From contig JAZRYM010000060.1 of assembly GCA_045600765.1 (NCBI GenBank), forward strand, positions 1 to 21,332: a DNA stretch of 21,332 nt, in the 5' to 3' direction. The position numbers were made by a program, and so were the translations under genes. Below, one piece after another: positions 6,946 to 14,652 of this stretch. Source of the stretch: RGIG426 sp045600765. GTDB taxonomy: Bacteria; Bacillota; Clostridia; Oscillospirales; Acutalibacteraceae. The notes under the pieces were generated by a model. It searched no databases. It saw only the letters and a program-made list of their open reading frames with translations, and was not told the DNA's origin. How positions within the stretch are numbered: the first letter of the stretch is position 1; every line of letters begins with the position of its first letter.

Positions 6946-7385
6946 TTTTTACCCCTCCCAAACAGTTTGTTTATCTTTCTTTTTATCGTGTACGCGCCCT
7001 CAACCACCGTCAATTTCAAGCGGCGGCGCGCCGCTTTTTTGGCATAGTCTTTATATTCGTCGCTGTCGGCGGCGATGCGGTGGTCGTCCTTGATAACCTC
7101 CGCCAAAATGCCGATAATCCACTCCTCCGGGACGATTTCGGAAAAAGCGCGGTTGTCACCGGCAATGCGGTACCGTCCGAGCCCGTACACCTTGACGATG
7201 CGGTGAAGCACGTACGCGCCGTTCGGCCGCTTAAAGAGCACCACGTCGCCTTTTTTGAGCGGGTCGGTGATTTTGCGAATCACCATAATATCGCGGTGTT
7301 GCCGCAAAAGCGGCATCATCGAATCGCCCTCGTTCGGGAACGCGATATACCCTTTGCGCTGTATTTCGTTTTCAAAGTTGGTCAT
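6942..7385 (-). CDS. Soluble S24/S26-family peptidase (signal-peptidase-like)
   Basis: A 147-residue protein with the serine box GDSMMP (20-25, nucleophile Ser22), then KKGDVVLFKRPNG (44-56) and YVLHRIVKV (58-66), with His61 in the position of the general base of SipW/ER-type signal peptidases, and IAGDN (74-78). No hydrophobic segment long enough to span a membrane is visible, and the C-terminus is basic (KRKINKLFGRGKK), so it probably acts in the cytoplasm or at the membrane surface. A longer frame reaches 7457, but the ATG at 7385 has a GGAGGG site and is preferred. It overlaps the end of the kinase-like gene by 14 bases. The context (PqqD, kinase, exporter) suggests it trims a peptide handled by this operon. 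That is inference. Confidence 0.78.
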   Translation of the reverse strand: MTNFENEIQRKGYIAFPNEGDSMMPLLRQHRDIMVIRKITDPLKKGDVVLFKRPNGAYVLHRIVKVYGLGRYRIAGDNRAFSEIVPEEWIIGILAEVIKDDHRIAADSDEYKDYAKKAARRRLKLTVVEGAYTIKRKINKLFGRGKK

Positions 7386-8106
7386 GCGCCATCCCTCCGA
7401 ACGCGACACGCGCCGCCTCGTCTTCCCTATTGCAGAACAGTTCATAAAGTGGGACATTCCGCCCGATTTGTTCCAGCAATTTCACCGTTTTCACGACACC
7501 TACCCCGGTTTCCGGGCGATAACTTTGCCCGAGAAGGCGGGGAAACGCCGCCTGAAACGCCACGTTTTCGATGCGGTTTTCCTGCCCGCGATTCAAAAGA
7601 CAAATAGCGGCAAGCGGGACGATAACGTTTTTCCCAAACCCCTCTTTGCCCATCCACGGCGTACCGCAAACGACGGGTTTTCCGTCCATCACTCGCAAAA
7701 TCGGCTTGTCGCCGTTGACAACAAAACTGCCCTCGATGTTTTTCAGCCACAAGTTGGTGTGGGTTGTTTTTCCCGTGCCCGATTTTGCGGTAAAAAGATA
7801 CGCGCGGTCATCGACCGCAACCGCCGCGCCGTGAAAAACGAGCGCATCATACTCCGGCAATTTTTCGGCAATTTTACGGTAGATGGCGGTATTCTCCAAT
7901 TCCTCCGGCGAGTAACCGGGGTAAGGAATGTGCTCGTGCACACATTCCATCACACTTTTCCGTTCCTCATCCCGCAAATCCTGCTCGGTAATACAAACGG
8001 AAAACGCGGGTGTGTCCGTCGTTTCGTATTCCTCCGCGTGGTACAGCGAATCGAACTGTGTCTCTACTTCAAGCGGGATGTCGGCAATCTTAATTCTCTT
8101 CTTCAT
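7372..8106 (-). CDS. HPr kinase-like P-loop protein (HprK-related)
   Basis: A 244-residue protein whose C-terminal two thirds resemble the HPr kinase/PEP carboxykinase-type ATPase fold. FHGAAVAV (91-98) leads into the P-loop TAKSGTGKTTHTNLW (106-120), then VVNGDKPIL (129-137) and CGTPWMGKEGFGK (147-159). Such 'HprK-related' proteins occur in lasso-peptide clusters, where some phosphorylate the precursor, and in exopolysaccharide-linked clusters together with PqqD proteins. True HPr kinases are longer and lack this GTPW block, so it is not the carbon-catabolite HprK. The start overlaps the upstream gene by 17 bases and has no strong Shine-Dalgarno, so it probably depends on translational coupling. 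Substrate unknown. Confidence 0.75.
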   Translation of the reverse strand: MKKRIKIADIPLEVETQFDSLYHAEEYETTDTPAFSVCITEQDLRDEERKSVMECVHEHIPYPGYSPEELENTAIYRKIAEKLPEYDALVFHGAAVAVDDRAYLFTAKSGTGKTTHTNLWLKNIEGSFVVNGDKPILRVMDGKPVVCGTPWMGKEGFGKNVIVPLAAICLLNRGQENRIENVAFQAAFPRLLGQSYRPETGVGVVKTVKLLEQIGRNVPLYELFCNREDEAARVAFGGMAHDQL

Positions 8107-9511
8107 CAGGATTTTTCACCGTCAACACATGAATGGTAGCGACAATAATCTCTGCCAACACGTAGCAAACGAGGAACGTCGCCATACTGACAAACCCAAT
8201 CAACCGCGCAATCATCTCGTTGTCCCCGAGCAGCGGGAGCAAAAGCGCAAACAACACGCTGACCGGCTGACAGAGATAATAGATAAGATTGGTTTTTAAG
8301 CGTGCAAAAGGCGGTTGCTTTTCCAAGCCCGGTTTCCCGAAGCATTTTTGGAGTGTCAGCATACACACCGACACGGCAATCACCGCCATACCGAGCAAGT
8401 GCCCGTAATAGCCCGGTTTGCCGAGCCATTGAAGCAAATAGATTTCGCCGAGCACCAACCCGACCCCGACCGCGATACCGCAATAATACCACGCGCGGCT
8501 TTTGGTTGCCAACTTCGGCAACCGGCGGTACATAACGCTCCCGAGCAGAAGATACGGAAGCGCGCGGGTAAGGAAACTCCCGGGAATGTAGGTGTAACCG
8601 TAAATATTCCACGGAAGCACGCCTGCAAGTTCGCCGGTACACACCGTAAGCACAAGAAGCACGGCGGCAATAACCCCGTCAAAGCGGAGCAAATTCCATT
8701 TGTCAAGAAAATAGAGGATGATGTACGCATAGAGAAGCGCCTGCACGTACCAAATAGCGCTGCCGATTTGGAACGGCCACGCGTTCAGCACCACGAAGTT
8801 AAACCACACCCGCTTGCTCAAAAACGCCTCAAAAATATTGGCGCCGAGGTAGCGATAGTGGAAAAAGTTAATGACAAAATACGAAACCGCCAGCACCGCA
8901 AACGCCATCGCCGAATGCTTTATCGCGCGGACAATGCGTTTCGAGCGGTCTTCCCGCTCCTGCAACACGAGAAATCCGGAAAGAATGAAAAAGGCAAGCG
9001 GCACAAACCCGCAAATCGTGCTCACAAGGTCGCCGATAATCGGAATGTAATAGTCGCCGAACAAAATCGGAAACCCGAGCAAATTGAGGCACATAAAAAA
9101 CATCAGCACGCGGCGCAACCGCTCAATTTGCGGGTAATACCCGCCCATACGTTGCATCCGTTCTTCCGGGGTCGCTTTTTTGACCTTAATGCTGTCCATC
9201 ACCACGGACACGTCCTCGTCGTCGGTCTTCATCCGCCTGGCGCGCAGTTCTTCTATATCGGCGTCCTGCACCATAATCGGGTTCATTTTGCTCTCGTCGG
9301 TCTTCATCCGTTTTGCACGGAGTTCCTCCGCGTCGGCATCGCTGACCATAATCGGGTTCATTTTGCTCTCGTCGGTCTTCATCCGCTTCGCGCGCAGTTC
9401 TTCGCGTGTCGGCGCGTTGACCATAAACAGCCCCATCTCGTCCAACGTGACTTGTTCTTCCTGCTTTTTCCGTCTGAACAGACCCGCTTTTTCGCCGTGT
9501 TTTTCTTTCAT
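8090..9511 (-). CDS. Acyltransferase-3-like membrane protein with N-terminal tandem repeats
   Basis: A 473-residue protein. Residues 1-130 are charged and soluble and contain a 25-residue repeat (ELRAKRMKTDESKMNPIM) in two near-identical copies plus a diverged third. Residues of about 132-465 hold roughly ten membrane segments with family features of acyltransferase 3 (OafA/WecH type): LAFFILSGFLVLQ (172-184), IWYVQALLYAYIILYFLDK (253-271) and ALPYLLLGSVMYRR (317-330). The His normally found in the first membrane segment of that family is not evident (RLRRVLMFFMCLNLLG, 131-146), so catalytic activity is uncertain. The ATG follows the ABC gene by two bases, with GAGGAGG inside that gene. Its role could be acylation of an exported product or a membrane scaffold whose repeats bind operon partners. 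Confidence 0.7.
   Translation of the reverse strand: MKEKHGEKAGLFRRKKQEEQVTLDEMGLFMVNAPTREELRAKRMKTDESKMNPIMVSDADAEELRAKRMKTDESKMNPIMVQDADIEELRARRMKTDDEDVSVVMDSIKVKKATPEERMQRMGGYYPQIERLRRVLMFFMCLNLLGFPILFGDYYIPIIGDLVSTICGFVPLAFFILSGFLVLQEREDRSKRIVRAIKHSAMAFAVLAVSYFVINFFHYRYLGANIFEAFLSKRVWFNFVVLNAWPFQIGSAIWYVQALLYAYIILYFLDKWNLLRFDGVIAAVLLVLTVCTGELAGVLPWNIYGYTYIPGSFLTRALPYLLLGSVMYRRLPKLATKSRAWYYCGIAVGVGLVLGEIYLLQWLGKPGYYGHLLGMAVIAVSVCMLTLQKCFGKPGLEKQPPFARLKTNLIYYLCQPVSVLFALLLPLLGDNEMIARLIGFVSMATFLVCYVLAEIIVATIHVLTVKNPDEEEN
9179..9403 (-). repeat. 75-base coding tandem repeat (three units)
   Basis: Units cover residues 37-61, 62-86 and 87-111 of the acyltransferase-like protein (9329-9403, 9254-9328, 9179-9253). 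Units 1 and 2 are nearly identical in protein. About 40 consecutive bases, at 9270-9310 and 9345-9385, match closely with a period of exactly 75. Unit 3 keeps EELRARRMKTD and then diverges. The sequence before unit 1 (MVNAPTREEL) resembles a unit end, so an older fourth copy is possible. Confidence 0.92.
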
Positions 9512-9513
9512 GC

Positions 9514-11343
9514 TCAGTCATCCTCCTCCGGGATTTCTTCCGTAGGTTTCATCACAAATTCCTGCGCTTGCTTGTTTTGAATGAAATACACCCGCTTGCA
9601 ATGGCGCAAAATGCTCTTGCGGTGGGTAGACACAATGCACGTTTTGGTCGGGTTGTTGTAAATGATGTTGTCAAGCACCCGCTTTTCCGTGTCGTTGTCG
9701 AGGGCGCTCGTCGCCTCGTCCAAAAGGAGAATCGGCGCATCCCGCAAAATGGCGCGCGCAATCGCAATACGCTGCGCTTGCCCTTCGGAAAGCCCTTGTC
9801 CGCGCTCGCCCACCTGCCCGTAAATGCCGTCGGGGTGCGGCGCGACAAACTCCCACGCGCAAGCGGTTTTAAGCGCCTCAATGATTTCCTCATCGGTGGC
9901 ATCCTCTTTCACAAGGCGCATATTGTCCGCAATCGTGCCCGCCATAATGGAGTTGCCCTGCGGCACATAGGAAAACATACACCGCAAATCGGCGTTCATC
10001 ATAACCTCGTTGCCGTCGACATCGCTCACCGTCACCGACCCGTCCGTCGGGTGAATGAGCCCGAGAAGCAGGCGAAGCATCGTCGTTTTTCCCTCGCCGG
10101 AAGGGCCGAGCACCGCCACAATCTCGCCGGGACGGGCAACAAAACTGCCGTGTTCATACACCGACTTGTTCTCGTTGTAGGCAAAAGACACGTCGTTCAT
10201 CTTGACGGTCAACCCGTTTTCCGCCTGCTCGCTGATAACTTCAAGCGCTTCGGGGTTGTGCCGCTCTTTCGGTAAATCCACCAGTTCGCGAATACGGTGC
10301 GCCGAAATAGCGGACGTCACCATTCCCGGCACCGTTGCCACCAACGAATTAAACCGCCCGGTCAGCGAGGAACGCTGTTGCAGGAAAAAGGTCATATCGC
10401 CGTACTGAATTTGCCCTGTCCACAACCGCCATAAGCAGTAACCGAACGCGAGCATCGAAATGGCGGTTTGCAAAAGCGACACACCGATATTCGCCTTGAT
10501 TTCAAACATATTGTAATCGAGGTTGTATTGTTTGTACCTTTTTTGCCACCATTTCAGTTTCTTTTCGGTCGTGCCCGCCACGCCGAACGATTTAATCATA
10601 TCGAAATTGTAAAACGTGTCCACCTCAAAGGACATCATCTGCGAGTTCATTTCGAGCACCCGTTTTTTGTATTCCCGCATTTTCCGCATAATGAAGCGGG
10701 ACATCAGCAAGAGAACCGGTGCCGAGCCGAGCGCAATCCACGCCATATTCGGGTCGGTTTTGAACAGCAACCAAAAGGTCGCGCAAAAAGTATACAACGA
10801 AATGATGAGGTTCGGAATCCAGCCAATGGCGTTGCTCGCTACCGTGTTCGTATCGTTGCTGAAACGGTTGAGCAAATCGCCGTTCGGGTATTTGTTTAAC
10901 TCTTTCCACTCCGCATCAATGATTTTGTTGAAAATGGTGGACTGAATATCGTTGTTGACGTAAATGGAGATTTTCAGCCCGATACGGCTGAGCACACTCC
11001 CCACCACAAGGGAAAAAACCGTAGACCCTATCATGGCGACAAGCAGAACCCACAAGTTTTCCATCTGTTTGCCCACAACGATGTTGATAAGGAGTTTACC
11101 GAGCCACGCCGCGCCGAGCGACAACGTCGACCCGACAAGCCCCAACACCGTATAAAACACGATGACACTTTTGTACTTCTTAGAAAAAGAAAAAATCCAT
11201 TTCCAATCGTCAAAAAAGTCCTTAAACGTGCCGTCGTGCCACTTGTCGAGGAGCGTTTGCAAAAAATTCAGTTTTAGAAATCGGTTGATGCCGGTATACA
11301 CCACCGGTTTTTCTTCGCCAAACGGCTCGTTCGTTCTCGCCAT
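9514..11343 (-). CDS. ABC exporter, fused permease and ATPase
   Basis: A 609-residue half-transporter that would work as a dimer. Residues of about 55-345 form the six-helix type I exporter membrane domain, and residues 378-590 the ATPase. The ATPase has Walker A GPSGEGKTT (413-421), Q-loop VPQGN (460-464), signature LSEGQAQR (518-525; Glu replaces the common second Gly), Walker B ILLLDEATS (538-546) and H-loop STHR (572-575). There is no N-terminal C39 peptidase domain, so any peptide cargo would have to be cleaved by another protein, such as the S26-like peptidase downstream. The ATG at 11343 has AGGAG upstream. It is first of the five-gene minus-strand operon. No convincing promoter was seen in the 100 bases before it. 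Confidence 0.88.
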   Translation of the reverse strand: MARTNEPFGEEKPVVYTGINRFLKLNFLQTLLDKWHDGTFKDFFDDWKWIFSFSKKYKSVIVFYTVLGLVGSTLSLGAAWLGKLLINIVVGKQMENLWVLLVAMIGSTVFSLVVGSVLSRIGLKISIYVNNDIQSTIFNKIIDAEWKELNKYPNGDLLNRFSNDTNTVASNAIGWIPNLIISLYTFCATFWLLFKTDPNMAWIALGSAPVLLLMSRFIMRKMREYKKRVLEMNSQMMSFEVDTFYNFDMIKSFGVAGTTEKKLKWWQKRYKQYNLDYNMFEIKANIGVSLLQTAISMLAFGYCLWRLWTGQIQYGDMTFFLQQRSSLTGRFNSLVATVPGMVTSAISAHRIRELVDLPKERHNPEALEVISEQAENGLTVKMNDVSFAYNENKSVYEHGSFVARPGEIVAVLGPSGEGKTTMLRLLLGLIHPTDGSVTVSDVDGNEVMMNADLRCMFSYVPQGNSIMAGTIADNMRLVKEDATDEEIIEALKTACAWEFVAPHPDGIYGQVGERGQGLSEGQAQRIAIARAILRDAPILLLDEATSALDNDTEKRVLDNIIYNNPTKTCIVSTHRKSILRHCKRVYFIQNKQAQEFVMKPTEEIPEEDD

Positions 11344-11445
11344 AGTGTTTCTCCTATATACAATGGTTTCCTATATCGTTTCCGTTCTTCCGCACCCGAT
11401 TAACGGCAACGCGCAAAGAACGACACCGAACGATGCTTCTTAGTA

Positions 11446-11475
11446 AAAAAACCGCAACCTCACGGGCGGTTTTTT
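11446..11475 (-). terminator. Intrinsic terminator of serS
   Basis: AAAAAACCGC and GCGGTTTTTT form a 10-base-pair stem around a 10-base loop. On the minus strand a T-run follows directly, a few bases past the serS stop. It separates serS from the ABC exporter operon. Confidence 0.8.
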
Positions 11476-11480
11476 CTGTC

Positions 11481-12764
11481 TCATTTCTCCAATTTAATCA
11501 CGTCGGTGCCAACCATCGGGCGGAGCACTTCCGGCACGGTGATGCTGCCGTCGGCGTTTTGGTACTGTTCCACAAGTGCGGGGAACACGCGGCTGGTCGC
11601 AAGACCGGAGGCGTTCAGCGTGTGGGCAAAGTGGAGTTTGCCGTCCTCGCCGCGGTATTTGATATTGCCGCGGCGCGCCTGATAATCGCGCGCGTTGGAC
11701 GCGGAACTGACCTCTTTATAAATGCCCATACTGGGAATCCAAATTTCAATGTCGCAGGTGCGCGCCATGGAATAGGAGCAATCGCCCGCCGCCAGTTTCG
11801 ACAACTGATAGTGCAGACCCAGTTTTTGCACCAGGCGTTCCGCTTTGCCGACCAGTTCTTCAAACGCGGCATCCGAGCCCTCGGCGGTGGTGTATTGCAC
11901 CATTTCCACCTTATTAAACTGGTGACCGCGAATCATTCCGCGCTCTTCCGAGCGGTAACTGCCCGCCTCGCGGCGATAGCAAGGCGTATAGGCAATATAT
12001 TTTTTCGGCAGTTCGTCGAGGGACAACACCTCGTCGCGGTGGAGGTTGACAAGCGCGGTTTCCGCCGTCGGAAGCAGGAATTTTTTGTCGCCGGTGGAAT
12101 TTTCAATCCAGTAGACCTCGTCGGCGAATTTCGGGAACTGACCGGCGGTGTAGCCGCAGGTATAGTTGAGCATGTGCGGCGGGAGCACCATTTCGTACCC
12201 GTCGTTCAAGTGCTCGCTGATAAAGAAGTTGAGCAGCGCCCATTCGAGGCGCGCGCCCATTCCACGATAAATCCACGCGCCGTTGCCGCCCAGTTTCGCG
12301 CCGCGCTCATAGTCGATAAACCCGTGCGCCTCGCACAAATCCACGTGGTTTTTCGGCTCAAAATCAAACTGCGGTTTTTCGCCCCAAACGTGCACCACGG
12401 CGTTGTTTTCTTTGCCGCCGGCAACCACGTCCGGGTCGGGCATATTCGGAAGCGCCAGCAGCAATTCCTTTTGCTTGTCTTCCAGTTCGGCAAGTTTCGC
12501 ATCTTCCTCTTTAATCTCGGCGGAAAGGGCTTTCATCTCCGCCATCACGGCGGCGACATCGCCACCCTCTTTTTTAATTTGCGGAATTTTGCGGGACACC
12601 GCGTTTTGCTCGGCTTTTTTCGCCTCAATCACAGCGGTCATTTGACGGCGAGTGGCATCCAGCGCCAAAATCTCGTCAATCTCGCGGTCCATATCCTTGC
12701 AGCGCTTTTTCACGTTGGCTTTCACCGTATCCGGCTCGGCACGCAAAAATTTCAGGTCAATCAT
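11481..12764 (-). CDS. serS: Seryl-tRNA synthetase
   Basis: A 427-residue class II aminoacyl-tRNA synthetase that charges tRNA-Ser (and tRNA-Sec where present). The N-terminal 110 residues form the long antiparallel coiled coil that grips the tRNA variable arm. The catalytic core follows, with TAE (233-235) of the serine pocket, motif 2 YRREAGSYRSEERGMIRGHQ (263-282) and motif 3 HTLNASGLATSRVFPALVEQ (381-400). Motif 3 differs slightly from the more common LNGSGLAVGR but keeps the ATP-binding Arg392. The ATG lies 48 bases after the parB stop, with only a weak purine-rich site. It probably shares the parAB transcript or uses a small promoter in that gap. Confidence 0.96.
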   Translation of the reverse strand: MIDLKFLRAEPDTVKANVKKRCKDMDREIDEILALDATRRQMTAVIEAKKAEQNAVSRKIPQIKKEGGDVAAVMAEMKALSAEIKEEDAKLAELEDKQKELLLALPNMPDPDVVAGGKENNAVVHVWGEKPQFDFEPKNHVDLCEAHGFIDYERGAKLGGNGAWIYRGMGARLEWALLNFFISEHLNDGYEMVLPPHMLNYTCGYTAGQFPKFADEVYWIENSTGDKKFLLPTAETALVNLHRDEVLSLDELPKKYIAYTPCYRREAGSYRSEERGMIRGHQFNKVEMVQYTTAEGSDAAFEELVGKAERLVQKLGLHYQLSKLAAGDCSYSMARTCDIEIWIPSMGIYKEVSSASNARDYQARRGNIKYRGEDGKLHFAHTLNASGLATSRVFPALVEQYQNADGSITVPEVLRPMVGTDVIKLEK

Positions 12765-12785
12765 GGTTTTGCATCTTCTTTCTTT

Positions 12786-12800
12786 TATACAAATTGTATT
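12786..12800. promoter_or_regulatory. Short palindrome in the parB-serS gap
   Basis: ATACAA-A-TTGTAT is a perfect 13-base palindrome (12787-12799). On the minus strand it overlaps a possible -10 (TATAAA), with no good -35. It could be an operator or a chance AT-rich palindrome. Confidence 0.25.
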
Positions 12801-12812
12801 TTCTCACAAACT

Positions 12813-13667
12813 TTATTCGGCGACGCGGAACCGATTGCACAACGCTTTCAAGTCGTCGTCATCATAATATTCGAGCACCAGTTGCCCGCCTTTTTTGCCC
12901 TCTTGCACCTTGACCTTGCGGCCCAGTTGCTCCGCGAGCGCGAGTTCCACTTCCGCATAAAACGGCGCGCGCGCACCCGCCGTTTTCGGCGCGGATTTCG
13001 GCGCTTTTTTCGCCTGCTGTGCCAGTTTTTCCACCGCGCGCACCGACAGTTGGTCGGCGACCGCTTTTTCGGCGGCGGCAATTTGCGACGCGCGGGTGTC
13101 AAACGCCAAAATCGCGCGCGCGTGGCCGGCGGACAGTTTGCCGTCCGCCACCAAAGCGGCGACCTCGTCCGGCAGGTTGAGCAAGCGGAGCGCATTGGTC
13201 ACCGCGGGACGGGATTTGCCCACCGCGGCGGCGGTTTCCTCCTGCGTCAACTTGTACGTCTCCATCAGCGAGCGGAAGCCGAGCGCTTCCTCCATCGGGT
13301 TTAAGTCCTCCCGCTGTAAGTTTTCAATCAGTGCGAGGGCGGCGGCTTCCTGCTCGGTCATTTCGCGCACGACGACCGGCACTTCTTTCAGTCCCGCCAT
13401 TTGCGCGGCACGCCAGCGGCGTTCGCCCGCCACCAGTTGATACGACCCGTCCGCCATCGGGCGCACGAGCAACGGTTGCAACACGCCGTGTTGCTCAATC
13501 GAATCCGCCAGTTCGCGCAGCGCATCCTCATTGAACGTGTGGCGCGGCTGGTCTTTGTTCGGGATAATCTCGGTCAGTTTGAGCGAGACCGGCGCCAAAG
13601 TTTCCACCTGGTTTTCCACCAGCAATGCCGTCAGCCCTTTGCCGAGACCGCCTTTTTTCGTTGCCAT
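12813..13667 (-). CDS. parB: Chromosome partitioning protein ParB (Spo0J)
   Basis: A 284-residue ParB-family CTPase that loads at parS sites near oriC, slides as a clamp and recruits condensin and ParA. The N-terminal tag KKGGLGKGLTALL (4-16) is the usual ParA-interacting start. IIPNKDQPRHTF and GERRWRA (Arg-rich CTP-binding box) identify the N-domain. LIENLQREDLNPMEEALGF and the helix-turn-helix QEETAAAVGKSRPAVTNALR identify the parS-binding domain. The C-terminal 55 residues are the dimerisation domain, after an Ala/Lys/Pro linker. It starts 12 bases after the parA stop behind AAAGGAGGGAG. The Soj partner next to it marks this copy as Spo0J, while the second paralogue at 20455 is Noc. Confidence 0.95.
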   Translation of the reverse strand: MATKKGGLGKGLTALLVENQVETLAPVSLKLTEIIPNKDQPRHTFNEDALRELADSIEQHGVLQPLLVRPMADGSYQLVAGERRWRAAQMAGLKEVPVVVREMTEQEAAALALIENLQREDLNPMEEALGFRSLMETYKLTQEETAAAVGKSRPAVTNALRLLNLPDEVAALVADGKLSAGHARAILAFDTRASQIAAAEKAVADQLSVRAVEKLAQQAKKAPKSAPKTAGARAPFYAEVELALAEQLGRKVKVQEGKKGGQLVLEYYDDDDLKALCNRFRVAE

Positions 13668-13679
13668 AGTCTCCCTCCT

Positions 13680-14444
13680 TTACCGTTGTTTGGACAAAAA
13701 TTCTTCCGCCAGACCGCGATACGCCACGTTGCCGCGGGAACTGCGGTCATAATAGTTAATCGGTCGCCCGTAACCCGGCGCTTCGGACAAGCGCACGGCA
13801 CGGGGAATGGGTGTCGCGAACACCTTGCGCGGGAAATACTGCTTCACCTCGGCGGCAACCTGCTGTGTCAGGTTCAGGCGCCCGTCAAACATGGTGAGCA
13901 CCACCCCTTCGATGTCGAGGGTGGGGTTGTAGAGCCGTTTGACCTGCCGCAACGTGTTGAGCAGTTGGGACAGCCCTTCGAGCGCGTAATATTCACATTG
14001 AATGGGAATGAGCACCGTGTCGGTGGCGACAAGCGCGTTCAGCGCGAGCAGACCGAGCGACGGCGGGCAATCCATAAAGATAAAATCGTATTGGTCGCGA
14101 ATGGCGGCGAGAGCGGCTTTTAAGCGGCTTTCGCGGCGGGGAGCACCGACCAGTTCGATTTCCACGCCCGACAGCCCGATGTCGGCGGGCATCAAAAACA
14201 AGTTGGCGAACGGGAGCGAGACGACCGCTTCGGCGGCGGTGCAGTTGCCGAGCAACACGTCGTAAGACGAATGGACAAGCGCCTGCTTGTTTACGCCGAG
14301 ACCGCCCGTCGTGTTGCCCTGCGGGTCAACGTCCACAAGAAGCACCCGTTTGCCCATCTCCGCGACGTTGGAAGCCAAGTTGATAGCGGTGGTGGTTTTG
14401 CCCACGCCGCCTTTTTGGTTATACACGGCGATAATCCGGCCCAT
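13680..14444 (-). CDS. parA: Chromosome partitioning ATPase ParA (Soj)
   Basis: A 254-residue ParA/MinD-type ATPase that binds DNA nonspecifically as an ATP dimer, works with ParB in origin segregation and influences DnaA in Bacillus. It has the deviant Walker A KGGVGKTTT (11-19), the switch region VDVDPQGNTTGGLG, and MDCPPSLGLLALNAL as Walker B-like. It is one compact domain of the usual size of about 253. An upstream in-frame extension to 14525 is rejected, because the ATG at 14444 has an AGGGAG site and the promoter -10 lies at 14484-14489. First gene of the parA-parB-serS unit. Confidence 0.95.
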   Translation of the reverse strand: MGRIIAVYNQKGGVGKTTTAINLASNVAEMGKRVLLVDVDPQGNTTGGLGVNKQALVHSSYDVLLGNCTAAEAVVSLPFANLFLMPADIGLSGVEIELVGAPRRESRLKAALAAIRDQYDFIFMDCPPSLGLLALNALVATDTVLIPIQCEYYALEGLSQLLNTLRQVKRLYNPTLDIEGVVLTMFDGRLNLTQQVAAEVKQYFPRKVFATPIPRAVRLSEAPGYGRPINYYDRSSRGNVAYRGLAEEFLSKQR

Positions 14445-14483
14445 TTGCTCACTCCCTCTCCTCATTTTAAGTGATATAAAAGC

Positions 14484-14512
14484 AGTATACCACACTTTTC
14501 CCCGCTTGAAAA
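14484..14512 (-). promoter_or_regulatory. Extended -10 promoter of parAB-serS
   Basis: On the minus strand: TTTTCA (14507-14512), 17 bases, then TATACT (14484-14489), preceded by TGG. The -35 is weak, as is usual for extended -10 promoters. The leader would be about 35 bases. Confidence 0.6.
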
Positions 14513-14575
14513 GTCTTTTTTGCAAAAAGTTCGCGCTTTCGTCACGATTTCATAAGGAATGTGTTTTTTCTCCCC

Positions 14576-14604
14576 TTGTTTTTTGTTTTTTGCGGTGGTA
14601 TACT
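14576..14604 (+). promoter_or_regulatory. Extended -10 promoter of the lipid kinase gene
   Basis: TTGTTT (14576-14581), 17 bases, TATACT (14599-14604), with TGn at 14596-14597. Divergent from the parA promoter about 65 bases away. About 40 bases of leader lead to the GTG at 14653. Confidence 0.7.
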
Positions 14605-14652
14605 AAAAAAGAACCGACAAAACGCGCAAAAACACAGAAAGGAAGTGGCGAC

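Noticed and set aside
7386..7457. Longer N-terminus for the S24/S26-type peptidase
   Set aside because: It lies within the kinase-like gene, has no family similarity, and the ATG at 7385 has a strong GGAGGG site.
6625..8106. Lasso peptide cluster
   Set aside because: PqqD-like and HprK-like proteins fit, but there is no asparagine-synthase-like cyclase, no transglutaminase-like leader peptidase and no precursor.
8573..8588. Possible Noc-binding site, CTCCCGGGAATG, resembling ATTTCCCGGGAAAT
   Set aside because: Only the central TCCCGGGAA matches and it lies inside a coding sequence (Pro-Gly-Ser codons), so chance is more likely.
12344..12359. CACGTG core (CCACGTGG) as a possible parS site
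   Set aside because: The outer bases do not match TGTT...AACA and the site encodes conserved serS residues. No true parS site was recognised in the window.
11433..13304. 623-codon open frame on the plus strand opposite serS and parB
   Set aside because: Translation is Arg/His/Phe-rich with no domain, while serS and parB on the other strand are unmistakable.
14287..14652. N-terminal extension of the lipid kinase frame
   Set aside because: It overlaps parA and both promoters on the opposite strand. The conserved domain begins right after the GTG at 14653 with its ribosome binding site.
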